Origin: an uncultured Coxiella sp.
GTDB taxonomy: Bacteria > Pseudomonadota > Gammaproteobacteria > Comchoanobacterales > Comchoanobacteraceae
Assembly (NCBI GenBank): GCA_902538855.1
Contig: CACBGS010000010.1
Location: 1-35,018 of the forward strand
Length of the DNA stretch: 35,018 nt
Reading direction: 5' to 3'
Part shown: positions 7,472 through 14,677 of the stretch, piece after piece
How positions within the stretch are numbered: the stretch's first letter is position 1
How the letters are laid out: every line of letters begins with the position of its first letter
Notes under the pieces: generated by a model
What the model was told of the DNA's origin: nothing
Database searches by the model: none
What the model saw: only the letters and a program-made list of their open reading frames with translations
Position numbers and translations under genes: made by a program

Positions 7472-8827
7472 ATGGAAAAAAATATATCAGAGCAATTGGA
7501 CACAATGTCACTTAGGGACTTTTTGTTGTGGCATGGTTTTTTAGAGAATGACTTGCTTGCGTTGGCCACTATTTTTCATTTTGCGGGTGTTTTGGATGGA
7601 TGTATTCGCCATGATGAGATGTTGCTTGAGGATTTTCTTGCACAGCCTGTTGTGTTTGATGAGGTGCATAAGGCGTTGCAAAAGAATCTTTTTCAAAGGT
7701 TTAGAGGTGCAGGTGAGAGGCAGCAAATTGGTCAGGTAGATGAGCTGGATTCAATAAGAGATCGTTTGTTGGATGCTTTTCAAAGTCTTGGTTTTTTGGC
7801 GCCTGCAGAGCTGTCATCAGATGTGTTAGTGTGCAATTATGGTTTGATTTTTGGGGCATCTCAATCGGCTATGGCAGCAAGACTTGATACTATGCTGGAT
7901 GTTGTTCAGGTTACCGGTGAGGTCGTTTTTCTCGTAGGAGATCGCCCGTTGTGGGTTGATGCAGAGCCTTGTTGTGTGGATCTTTTGTTACAAGCTATAG
8001 CTAGGGGCCATGGTAATGATAGTTCGCGTGCAGAAATTCAGGCTGAAGTGGATGCCTTATGGCGGGACTGTGCTGCGGATATGACTGTTGGTGCTAAGAG
8101 AATATTTGTGCGCGATAGTTTGGTGCGTACTTATGGTGTTACTTGGCCAACAGAGAGCGATGCAGCTAAGTATATGGTTGAACAAAAGTATTTACAGGAT
8201 CAGCTGTTGCCTTGTATTCAGTATATATCTGCTCCTCTAAGAGCGGATGGTTCTCGTCCTGATACTATAGATACGGTGGTTGCATTTGCTGCTGAATATA
8301 AAGAAAGATTGAAGTCTGGGGTCTCAGTTGTTGCAGTATCTAGTTATCCTTTTGTTAGAGAACAGGCCTTGACGTTGAAGTTGTTGCCTTCTGAAGTTAT
8401 GACTCGTACTATAGGTTACGATGCTGTTGGTTGTCTTCCTGCCTTGGTTGAGACATTGCTTTCTGGTTTTGCTGGGTATTTTTATAAGTACAAGCATATA
8501 GATGCAGTGAATAAACGTAGGGTGCAAGAGTTGCAGTGTGATGGTCAATCATCGGTTGTGCAGTCAGGTTCATCTAGTGGTTGCGTGGCTAGTATGTCTG
8601 TTTTTTCAGAAATTACAGATATTACAAAGCTAAGTCCGGATGGTTCTAAGCTTACAAGTGTAGCGCAAGAGTTAGATGTGCACTGTGAGCAAGACCAGTC
8701 GTCAAGTACGTCACTTAAGGGTTCTGATAACTCTCGCGTAGATGAGGATGCATTGCAGGTGGCGGAAAGTAGTTCAAAGCCTAGAAGAGCACGGAGTGGT
8801 TCGGTTTCAGATCTGGGTCCATTATAG
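7472..8827 (+). CDS. Unknown protein with a possible DUF218/YdcF-like fold
   Basis: A 451-residue soluble protein without signal peptide. Residues 1-110 are helical and unrecognised. Residues 115-320 resemble the layout of DUF218 (ElyC/SanA/YdcF-type) proteins: a first strand and loop LVCNYGLIFGAS, an arginine soon after (AARLD), a second strand VVFLVGDRP, an acidic stretch AEVDALW, then RPDTIDTVVAF followed by a strand with VVAVSSYPFVREQ. The last motif is reminiscent of the family's SNQPY/TSxYH segment; this is my reading of motifs, not a database hit. Residues 350-451 are Ser-rich and disordered with basic RRARSG near the end. Its DNA appears slightly GC-richer than neighbouring genes and it is bracketed by direct repeats (7164-7232, 8938-9006), both hinting at acquisition. 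Ribosome site weak (AAAAAGATAA). Function unknown; effector-like tail. Confidence 0.75.
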   Translation: MEKNISEQLDTMSLRDFLLWHGFLENDLLALATIFHFAGVLDGCIRHDEMLLEDFLAQPVVFDEVHKALQKNLFQRFRGAGERQQIGQVDELDSIRDRLLDAFQSLGFLAPAELSSDVLVCNYGLIFGASQSAMAARLDTMLDVVQVTGEVVFLVGDRPLWVDAEPCCVDLLLQAIARGHGNDSSRAEIQAEVDALWRDCAADMTVGAKRIFVRDSLVRTYGVTWPTESDAAKYMVEQKYLQDQLLPCIQYISAPLRADGSRPDTIDTVVAFAAEYKERLKSGVSVVAVSSYPFVREQALTLKLLPSEVMTRTIGYDAVGCLPALVETLLSGFAGYFYKYKHIDAVNKRRVQELQCDGQSSVVQSGSSSGCVASMSVFSEITDITKLSPDGSKLTSVAQELDVHCEQDQSSSTSLKGSDNSRVDEDALQVAESSSKPRRARSGSVSDLGPL

Positions 8828-8937
8828 TGTCTGCTAAGCTTGGTCTGAGGTAGCTGTTTTTTATTACAGTGTCTATGGTTTAAGCTGCTTGTAATCTTAA
8901 CTTGCACTTGTGTTGTACTTTTTTTTTATTAACTGTA

Positions 8938-9006
8938 TGTGATGTTTATTTCGCTCTGTACGAGCTGTGTGTGGGCATGTCTTCATTAGGTTTGTCTGAG
9001 AATACT
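8938..9006. repeat. Direct repeat copy 2, 3' end of the gene at 8946
   Basis: Partner of 7164-7232 (offset 1774). Here the repeat encodes the intact C-terminus of the minus-strand protein at 8946-9407. The pair brackets the 451-aa gene. Confidence 0.6.
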
Positions 9007-9407
9007 CTTGCAGCGTTGTTGTGTTTCTTTGATAGCATGCTACTTAACGTGTTAGTAAGATGTTTTTGTATTTCAAAGTTATGCGCTATCCATCCTAGTA
9101 CTGTTTTTTGCGTGAGCCACTGATAAGCTAATGTCAATGTGCTGTAGAGCATGAATTGCCTTTTGGCTGTATTTATAGCTTGTATACAATAGTTAATCTG
9201 CTTAATAAAACTTGAATATACTTGTGTGAAAGTTTGTTTCCAGAAGCTCAAGCTGAATACTGTTGGCTTTTCTTTGTTTGTATCTGATGTTTGTGTATCA
9301 CTTTTGTATTTGTCCAAATAAATTTTCTTTACAGCTTCTTTGTTTTTTATAGGGTTTGTTTTTATTAATGCTGGTTTTTTTGGGGCTGGTATTGGTTTGT
9401 GTTGCAC
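8946..9407 (-). CDS. Unknown protein, probable downstream part of a frameshifted gene
   Basis: Open frame of 153 residues counted from a GTG at 9407; the frame is open further up to a stop at 9507-9509, and no good ribosome site or ATG is present, which argues against an independent gene. The product has a P/K-rich lead (HKPIPAPKKPALIK), a helical amphipathic block (about 65-115, SFIKQINYCIQAIN) and a polar tail ending THSSYRAK. Shifting frame within the A run at 9485-9495 joins it to the gene at 9448-10218 without a stop, giving a protein of about 420 residues. I think the two are one gene. Function unknown; possibly a secreted host-interaction protein. Confidence 0.55.
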   Translation of the reverse strand: MQHKPIPAPKKPALIKTNPIKNKEAVKKIYLDKYKSDTQTSDTNKEKPTVFSLSFWKQTFTQVYSSFIKQINYCIQAINTAKRQFMLYSTLTLAYQWLTQKTVLGWIAHNFEIQKHLTNTLSSMLSKKHNNAARVFSDKPNEDMPTHSSYRAK

Positions 9408-9447
9408 ATCACTCTCTGCTGTTACTCTAGTGTTAGTTTTTTTTATT

Positions 9448-10218
9448 TCAGATGCTAAAGAGCATGTGTTGTGTTGGGTTAGTGTTTTTTTTTTTAGTGC
9501 TATGTCCTAATATTGTTGATGGTCTTGTTGTTTGTTGTTTGCTGGTTTGTAATGTCAGATAGTTGTCTTTTTTATTAAAGTGTTTATCGTATAAGTTGCT
9601 TACAACTTCAACTTGTATTTGCTCTATGCTGGTGTTATTGGATTGTACTTTGAAGCAGCCTAATATGCTTATACAAGGCTCGAGCTTTTCTGTTGTTTTT
9701 AAATATATGTCTTTAATCTCTGTTTTATTGTTTTTGTAGTAGTAAAGCTGTTGTCCAAGTTCTATATATTGCTCTTCTGATAAGGTTACTGTTTGTCCGT
9801 TATCATGACATGCGATAATACTATTGGTTTCTTCTGTTGTCGCAAAGCATGTGAAATTAAATAATTGTAGGTGTAGCATGAGATATTGATTGTCAATATT
9901 TTCAATGTATATAGCTGGTTGTGTGGTTAATCCTAGATTCAAATTTGGTAAGGCGCTATCGATTGCTTCTATTAAAGTGCCGAGATATATCGCCATTGGT
10001 ATTTTTGTTAATTCTGTGTATATGGCGGTGTTGTTTATGTAGGCTTTGAGAAGTTCTTCATTTTGTATCTGATTATATTTTATATCTTTAATGTTATAGT
10101 GTTGTGTTAGCTCAGTAGTACTGGATTTGAGGTGGTATTGTGTTAATTGTTGCTTTATTGTTGGCTGTAGTTGCGCTAGTTTTTTTGGTAGGGCGATGGC
10201 GGTTCTATATTCAAGCAT
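9448..10218 (-). CDS. Unknown protein, probable upstream part of a frameshifted gene
   Basis: Unrecognised 256-residue soluble protein rich in N, T, Q, K and Y, without signal peptide. Residues 1-200 look folded (mixed helix/strand; cysteines near 124, 135, 184 and 190); from about 225 the sequence turns polar and low-complexity (TSKQQTTRPST), then KKK is encoded by part of an 11-A run, after which 16 residues read out of register to a stop. A one-base loss in the run would instead continue as TLTQHNTCSLASEIKK and on into the frame at 8946-9407. A stretch TEETNSIIAC resembles LEEQNGNSIITAC in the duplicated pair at 3-5 kb, a faint hint of common ancestry. Starts at ATG 10218 behind a likely promoter; ribosome site weak. 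Confidence 0.65.
   Translation of the reverse strand: MLEYRTAIALPKKLAQLQPTIKQQLTQYHLKSSTTELTQHYNIKDIKYNQIQNEELLKAYINNTAIYTELTKIPMAIYLGTLIEAIDSALPNLNLGLTTQPAIYIENIDNQYLMLHLQLFNFTCFATTEETNSIIACHDNGQTVTLSEEQYIELGQQLYYYKNNKTEIKDIYLKTTEKLEPCISILGCFKVQSNNTSIEQIQVEVVSNLYDKHFNKKDNYLTLQTSKQQTTRPSTILGHSTKKKNTNPTQHMLFSI
9485..9495 (-). other. Homopolymeric A11 run, candidate slippage or frameshift site
   Basis: Eleven T on the + strand, read as eleven A in the minus-strand mRNA. The upstream frame reads ACT AAA AAA AAA AAC ACT; the downstream frame reads CTA AAA AAA AAA ACA CTA. Ten or thirteen A would fuse the two frames. Confidence 0.7.
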
Positions 10219-10244
10219 AGTAGTATCTTTTTTAGTGTAGTCTC

Positions 10245-10272
10245 ATATTAGCTTAGGGAATTATTGTTTCAA
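10245..10272 (-). promoter_or_regulatory. Putative promoter of the gene at 10218
   Basis: On the minus strand, TTGAAA (10267-10272) and TAATAT (10245-10250) with a 16-nt spacer, about 27 nt upstream of the ATG. Only a moderate match. Confidence 0.4.
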
Positions 10273-10369
10273 TACAGTAAAACGTGTCTTTATCGCTAAA
10301 TATTTCAATGTTTACTTGCATATCAAAGTTAGCTATGCAAAATTACAATGGGTCACTAGGAGATAAGTA

Positions 10370-10756
10370 ATGAATATTTTTACAAAGATACAAGAATCTT
10401 TTAATCAGCTGCCACAACAATTGAAAATACTGGTTGTGCTTGCCTTAGTATGTTTGTTGAGTTTATTAGGCTATTCGTTTTTATCGGTACGGTCTACTAA
10501 TAATGTTGACACACTGTTGTCTGTTGGCCAGGCTGTGGAATCTGCCAAAGAAGAGGATATGGCTGCTGAGGATGAAGAGTCATTAGAAGATGATGAGATG
10601 GATGAGGGTGACGAGCTTGCTTCTGAGGCAACAGCGCAGCCAGAGACATCGGCTGGTACTGAATCAGAAGCTGTTAAAGATACGGCTGTAGATGAAGCAG
10701 TTAGTGATGATATGGCTGATCCTGAAGATATGGCTGATCCCGAAGACGATGATTAG
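10370..10756 (+). CDS. Small membrane-anchored protein with acidic tail
   Basis: Unrecognised 128-residue protein. A short amphipathic N-terminus (MNIFTKIQESFNQLPQQLK) leads into one membrane helix (about 20-40), followed by roughly 85 residues that are mostly D, E, A and S, with very few positive charges. Near the end, MADPED is repeated twice in a row (also visible in the DNA as a short tandem repeat), so the tail may vary in length between strains. A strong ribosome site AGGAG (10358-10362) stands 7 nt before the ATG. It begins a tight cluster with the MscS channel (14 nt downstream) and ccmAB. The very acidic tail could bind cations or a basic partner; that is a guess. Confidence 0.8.
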   Translation: MNIFTKIQESFNQLPQQLKILVVLALVCLLSLLGYSFLSVRSTNNVDTLLSVGQAVESAKEEDMAAEDEESLEDDEMDEGDELASEATAQPETSAGTESEAVKDTAVDEAVSDDMADPEDMADPEDDD

Positions 10757-10770
10757 TTTGGGAGTATGTT

Positions 10771-11880
10771 TTGCTTGATTTTGAAGTTACAAAGCAGCAT
10801 TTGATATTCTTGAGTGAATACTCTTGGTTTTTGTTGTTCTTATTATCATCACTGCTTAGTATTCTCCTTTATCGTGCTTTATCAGTATTTAGTACAGTTG
10901 ATGTTAACAATAAAGGTAACCTATTAAAGCTTTGGTTAAACTCTGTGCGTGTACCATGTTATTTTATATTGTTCATGCTTTGGGCGGGCTTTAATGCGTC
11001 TACTTTATTATTTTATTACAGTGGTACTAATTCACTAAGTTTATTTTACTTAAGTCGTTGTATTGAGTTGGCGACTACTATATTGATTTCTTGGTTTGTT
11101 CTCTTATCTATAGGTTTTGCTGAAGATAGGGTTAATAATGATGCTGAACAGCTTGATCCAAAAGCTGAATCTACTGTGTATATTGCTTTTCAGATTGCTA
11201 AAATGTTGGTGTATGTATTTGTAGCTGTTGCTATACTTAGTATTCTGGATTTACATGAGCTTGCTGTAAGTATATTTACGGCTGGTGCGGTAGGTACTGT
11301 TTTAATTGGTCTTGCGGCCAGAGAGGCTTTATCCAATGTTTTCTCTAGTCTTATGTTGCTTTGTGATAGACCTTTTAAGCCTAAAGATTTTATTGCGTTG
11401 CCTGAGAATAATATTGAAGGTACCGTAGAGAGTGTAGGCTGGAGAATAACTAAAATTCGTCGGCCTGATAAGAAGGTTCAGTATGTTCCTAATTTGCTAT
11501 TTTCAACTGCAAGTGTGGTAAACTACTCTCAAATGAGTCAGCGTCGTATTAGGCATCATTTTGGGTTGCGTTATGCAGATTTAACTAAAGTCAAAGCTAT
11601 CTGTGATGCCCTTGAGCAGTCTTTTGCTGATTTTGATTTTGTCGATAAGCGCGTAGATAGTTTTGTGTGTTTGCATGACTTTGAAGATTCTCAGGTCATA
11701 ATTCGTTTACAGGTCTTTACTAAGCCTTGTACATTTAAGTCCTTTAACAAGGCTGTGGATGCAGTATTACATAAGGTGGTTGAATGTATACATGCTGCAG
11801 GCGCTGATTTTGCTTTCCCAACCACAACACTTGATGCCAAAGACTTGGTTTCGGTACTCAAAGAGAATGTTGATAAATAG
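10771..11880 (+). CDS. MscS-family mechanosensitive ion channel
   Basis: Inner-membrane channel that opens on membrane tension and protects against osmotic down-shock. Of 369 residues, the first 170 carry about five membrane segments. The pore helix TAGAVGTVLIGLAAREALSN (about 170-189) has the Gly/Ala packing pattern of MscS TM3, followed by FSSLMLLCDRPFKPKDFI and the beta domain with ESVGWRITKIR and VQYVPNLLFS, both family signatures. The protein starts with TTG at 10771: GGGAG (10760-10764) is 6 nt upstream and the nearby ATG at 10766 is out of frame. The stop is immediately followed by the ccmA start region, suggesting one transcript with the acidic protein before it and ccmAB behind. Confidence 0.9.
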   Translation: MLDFEVTKQHLIFLSEYSWFLLFLLSSLLSILLYRALSVFSTVDVNNKGNLLKLWLNSVRVPCYFILFMLWAGFNASTLLFYYSGTNSLSLFYLSRCIELATTILISWFVLLSIGFAEDRVNNDAEQLDPKAESTVYIAFQIAKMLVYVFVAVAILSILDLHELAVSIFTAGAVGTVLIGLAAREALSNVFSSLMLLCDRPFKPKDFIALPENNIEGTVESVGWRITKIRRPDKKVQYVPNLLFSTASVVNYSQMSQRRIRHHFGLRYADLTKVKAICDALEQSFADFDFVDKRVDSFVCLHDFEDSQVIIRLQVFTKPCTFKSFNKAVDAVLHKVVECIHAAGADFAFPTTTLDAKDLVSVLKENVDK

Positions 11881-11886
11881 TTGATT

Positions 11887-12507
11887 ATGCTGTTGGTGGA
11901 AGATTTAACATTAGATATTCCACATGCGGATGCTTGGTGTTCACATCGGTTGCAGCTTAAATGTGGTTCTGTTCTGCATTTGTGTGGTGATAATGGTGTT
12001 GGTAAATCAACTTTTTTACGCTGTCTAGCAGGTTTATATCCTGCTAAAGGTAAGCTGTCATTTGACGGTGGTGCGCATAATTACTCTTCTTTGGACTGGC
12101 CCTCATTGTTCACAGTTATACAAAATGATTATAATGGCTTGGCGCATACTGTAGGTGATTGTTTGCGTATGTTATACGCTATTTATATGTCTAAGCCTAT
12201 TACCCCTATAGATATGCAGAATGTTGCTGTTAAACTGCAGCTGCCTACTGATGCTGTGTGTACTAAGTTATCAATGGGGCAAAAAAAAAGACTTATGTTG
12301 GCGCCATTTTTATTTGCAAAGCGCCGTATTTGGTTGTTAGATGAGCCATTTGTGTATTTGGATGATCTCTGGTGTGAGCAACTGTTAGAGTGGATATTGC
12401 TGTGTAAGCAGGCAGATGCTGTTATTGTGCTGTCCATGCACAATGCGGGTTCAAAAGTTAAACATGTTATTGATGATGTATTTCGTCTGGAGCGTGTGAA
12501 TGTTTAA
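11887..12507 (+). CDS. ccmA: Heme exporter ATP-binding subunit CcmA
   Basis: ABC ATPase of 206 residues that with CcmB, and normally CcmC/D, powers heme handling for cytochrome c maturation. Walker A GDNGVGKST (about 34-42), signature LSMGQKKR and Walker B WLLDEP with a following D-loop are all present. The H-loop histidine is visible as SMHN near the end. Size and the overlapping membrane partner point to CcmA. I took ATG 11887; a TTG at 11881 in the same frame is possible. It overlaps ccmB by 8 nt, so translation is likely coupled. No ccmC-H genes follow, so the rest of system I must be elsewhere or lost. Confidence 0.9.
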   Translation: MLLVEDLTLDIPHADAWCSHRLQLKCGSVLHLCGDNGVGKSTFLRCLAGLYPAKGKLSFDGGAHNYSSLDWPSLFTVIQNDYNGLAHTVGDCLRMLYAIYMSKPITPIDMQNVAVKLQLPTDAVCTKLSMGQKKRLMLAPFLFAKRRIWLLDEPFVYLDDLWCEQLLEWILLCKQADAVIVLSMHNAGSKVKHVIDDVFRLERVNV

Positions 12508-13162
12508 CTGGTTAATTATATTGTTGATGTGGTGTCGGCAGGTGTTCACTTCTATATCTTTTTATTCAATATTTTCTGAATTAGTATTGTTTGTGGCCTT
12601 ATTTAGTATGTTGCTAGGACAGGTGGTAAGCGATGTGGAAATTTTCTATTCGGTGGTTATTTGGTTGGGTTTGTTTTTTAATTTATTAGTTACAATGCAG
12701 GGGTTTGTTTGTAAGGATAGATTTCAATTGTATTATGAAGCTGAGTGTTTATCTGCTGATGGGTATCATGGCTGGCGTTTAAGATTGTTCAGCTTATGGG
12801 TTGTGCATATAGGTATTTGTGTTTTGAGCTGGCCTTTGCTATCTATTTTTTTTCAGGTTGATATTAATGCTATGGCAAGACTTTTATTACTATGGGTATT
12901 GCTCTCGCCTGCTATGTTTTTATTATGGTATTGTATGCGTATTATGGTTTTGGGCTTTGGTATTGCAAGGTTTGCTATGATTGTGTTGATGATTCCATGG
13001 TTGTTGCCGACTATGTTTTATGCATTGGTTTTTATGCATAGTTACAGCAGTTTTATGCATGGTTGTGTGCTGTTTGCAGGAGGAAGTATTATTGCGTTAT
13101 CTTTGATGCCAGCTATTGTTGATTATGTTAATAGGCAGTCTTATTTAGCGGTCTATTTGTGA
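12500..13162 (+). CDS. ccmB: Heme exporter membrane subunit CcmB
   Basis: Six-helix inner-membrane protein of 220 residues, the usual CcmB length. The helix pattern and the central KDRFQLYYEAECLSADG region, corresponding to the loop where CcmB proteins carry a charged D/E-G segment, fit the family. The sequence is divergent, but the 8-nt overlap with ccmA makes the assignment firm. It is the last gene of the 10.4-13.2 kb cluster, and is followed by a hairpin between it and the convergent dksA. Confidence 0.85.
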   Translation: MFNWLIILLMWCRQVFTSISFYSIFSELVLFVALFSMLLGQVVSDVEIFYSVVIWLGLFFNLLVTMQGFVCKDRFQLYYEAECLSADGYHGWRLRLFSLWVVHIGICVLSWPLLSIFFQVDINAMARLLLLWVLLSPAMFLLWYCMRIMVLGFGIARFAMIVLMIPWLLPTMFYALVFMHSYSSFMHGCVLFAGGSIIALSLMPAIVDYVNRQSYLAVYL

Positions 13163-13170
13163 TGATAACA

Positions 13171-13212
13171 GGCATTAGAGGGCACTTTTACATGCCCTGC
13201 TAAATGTTTGCC
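13171..13212. terminator. Hairpin between convergent ccmB and dksA
   Basis: Nested inverted repeats GGCA-TTAG-AGGGCA ... TGCCCT-CTAA-TGCC around loop CTTTTACA. It lies 8 nt behind the ccmB stop and 10 nt behind the dksA stop. On the + strand a short T run follows about 5 nt later. Probably a shared transcript end. Confidence 0.5.
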
Positions 13213-13221
13213 AGGAGTTTT

Positions 13222-13665
13222 TTAAGCTGCTGCCTCACCATCAGATTCGTTATGATCATCTTGTTTGCCTTCAACGCGTTCTTTAAATTCAGCTGTTGTT
13301 GACGATTCAATTGATAATGTGGCAATTGGGTTGGCTAGAAGTCTTGAAATGCCTATTGGATCTCCTGTTTCTTCGCAATAGCCGTATTCCTTGCTAAAGA
13401 TTCTTTCTAGCGCTTTCTCTATTTTATGTAGTGTGTAGGTGCTGCGCTGTACTCTAAGTAATGTGATTTGTTTAACCTCTTCTTGGTATGCTGTATCTAG
13501 TGGGTCAGCTTCAAGATCGTTATCTGCTAGAATGTCTTTGCATTGAAGTAAGTCATTGTTTGTTTCTTTTTTTAAATCATGTAAGAGTTGTTCGAAAAAA
13601 CGTAATTGTGCATCTGACATATACTCAGATGCTGGTGCTTTGAGCAGTTGTTTCTTTGTTAACAT
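13222..13665 (-). CDS. dksA: DksA-type RNA polymerase secondary-channel factor without a zinc finger
   Basis: Binds the RNA polymerase secondary channel and, with ppGpp, redirects transcription during starvation. The coiled-coil (about 20-90) and its tip DPLDTA (D54, D57, A59), matching the functional DxxDxA motif, are intact. In the C-terminal globular part the four zinc ligands are mostly gone: the first pair is C97-x2-T100 and the second is S118-x2-S121. Surrounding landmarks remain (GYCEETGDPIGISRLLANP), so this is DksA and not another TraR-type protein. Zinc-independent DksA2 of Pseudomonas is a known precedent for a reduced cysteine set. An A/D/E-rich tail follows. A perfect AGGAGG ribosome site and a perfect-consensus promoter precede it, so it is likely highly expressed. 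Confidence 0.92.
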   Translation of the reverse strand: MLTKKQLLKAPASEYMSDAQLRFFEQLLHDLKKETNNDLLQCKDILADNDLEADPLDTAYQEEVKQITLLRVQRSTYTLHKIEKALERIFSKEYGYCEETGDPIGISRLLANPIATLSIESSTTAEFKERVEGKQDDHNESDGEAAA

Positions 13666-13714
13666 TGCAGATTCCTCCTATATTGCAAATTCCATTTAGC
13701 GTTAACTATCTTTT

Positions 13715-13744
13715 ATTATAGTTTAATTTTTCTTTAATTGTCAA
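13715..13744 (-). promoter_or_regulatory. Consensus sigma70 promoter of dksA
   Basis: On the minus strand, TTGACA (13739-13744) and TATAAT (13715-13720), both perfect, separated by 18 nt. The ribosome site AGGAGG (13673-13678) follows, 7 nt before the ATG. Confidence 0.8.
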
Positions 13745-13931
13745 TATTAATTAAAAAAAATATCAATATTTTCAGTGGTCTTTTCTATACAAATATAAAT
13801 CACTGATTATACACGTTATTTTTATATATTTATTTTTTCTATATGTTTATTATGGGTTTTTTTTGTCAATGTTTTATAAGTTAGTGATGGGTGGTGAGGT
13901 GTTGCTCATGCTAGTATTTATCGTTGTTTGG
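13745..13931. other. AT-rich divergent spacer between dksA and infC
   Basis: No gene seen. Mostly A/T tracts between the two back-to-back promoters (dksA to the left, infC to the right). Such a tract may be curved DNA, an inference from composition only. Confidence 0.6.
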
Positions 13932-13959
13932 TTGATAGTTGTTAATATTGTGGTATAAT
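13932..13959 (+). promoter_or_regulatory. Sigma70 promoter of infC
   Basis: TTGATA (13932-13937, 5/6), a 16-nt spacer and TATAAT (13954-13959, perfect). The expected transcript start near 13966 leaves a leader of about 20 nt before the infC start, which rules out starting translation at the upstream ATG 13939. Confidence 0.75.
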
Positions 13960-13986
13960 AGTTTTTTATTTAAAGAGGTTTCTGTT

Positions 13987-14505
13987 ATACGCACGTCTAA
14001 AAAAACAAAAGAATTGGTTAATGAGGATATTAACTTTCCAAAGGTAACAGTTATAAAAGAAGACGGCACCAATCTAGGTGTCTATGATACTGCAAAGGCT
14101 ATTGAAATAGCGCATTCCTCTGATTTGGATTTAGTTGTAGTCGCGCCTGATGCTAATCCTCCCGTATGCAGAATAATGGACTTTGATAAGCGAAGGTTTT
14201 CCCAGAAGAGAAAGAAGACTCAGAAAAAACAATCTAGAGTGCAGCTTAAAGAGATTAAAATGCGGCCTGTTATTGATGTTGGTGATTACAAGATTAAATG
14301 TCAAAAAGTTAGATCTTTTATTGAAGCAGGACATCGTGTCAAAATTGTGGTTCGCTTCAGGGGTAGGGAAGTCACGCATCAGGAGATTGGTGATGCTTTA
14401 GTTGAGCGCTTCTTAACTGATTTACAAGACTGTATCCAGGTCGAGCAGATTCCAAAGATGGAAGGCAAGCAGATTGTGTTTATTATTGTGCCAAAAAAGA
14501 AGTAA
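13987..14505 (+). CDS. infC: Translation initiation factor IF-3
   Basis: Binds the 30S subunit and checks start-codon pairing. Of 173 codons, the N-domain carries NEDINFPKVTVI and PPVCRIMDF, the lysine-rich linker QKRKKTQKKQ follows, and the C-domain has LKEIKMRP, GDYKIK and VRFRGREVTH, all typical. The start is most likely the ATA at 13987 (reading ATA-RTSKK): AGAGG (13974-13978) lies 8 nt upstream and no ATG, GTG or TTG falls in a sensible place downstream of the promoter. IF-3 genes are known for ATT/ATC/ATA starts, through which IF-3 represses its own translation. First gene of the infC-rpmI-rplT-pheST-ihfA cluster. Confidence 0.95.
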   Translation: MRTSKKTKELVNEDINFPKVTVIKEDGTNLGVYDTAKAIEIAHSSDLDLVVVAPDANPPVCRIMDFDKRRFSQKRKKTQKKQSRVQLKEIKMRPVIDVGDYKIKCQKVRSFIEAGHRVKIVVRFRGREVTHQEIGDALVERFLTDLQDCIQVEQIPKMEGKQIVFIIVPKKK

Positions 14506-14648
14506 TAGTAGTAAATTTTCTATTTAGCTCTTTTTTTGATGTGCTGTGTTCGTTAGTGTTTTTGTATTCTCGCCTTGGTTTATTTTGCTTGATAGGTTAT
14601 TAATATGTATTTTTGTGATAAAATAGCCTGAATTTACTTGCAAGCTCA

Positions 14649-14677
14649 TTGACATTCTTGTGATATGGGCGTATAAT
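14649..14677 (+). promoter_or_regulatory. Perfect-consensus sigma70 promoter of rpmI
   Basis: TTGACA (14649-14654), exactly 17 nt, TATAAT (14672-14677). It lies in the 200-nt gap between infC and rpmI, so rpmI-rplT-pheST can be transcribed without infC. The leader to the rpmI ATG is about 22 nt, too short for the long L20-binding leader known from Escherichia coli. Confidence 0.85.

Noticed and set aside
7257-7544. 95-codon + strand frame upstream of and overlapping the 451-aa gene
   Set aside because: No ribosome site; F/L/I-rich product typical of T-rich non-coding DNA; it overlaps a better gene.
13939-13986. ATG start for infC at 13939
   Set aside because: It lies between the -35 and -10 boxes, upstream of the predicted transcript start.
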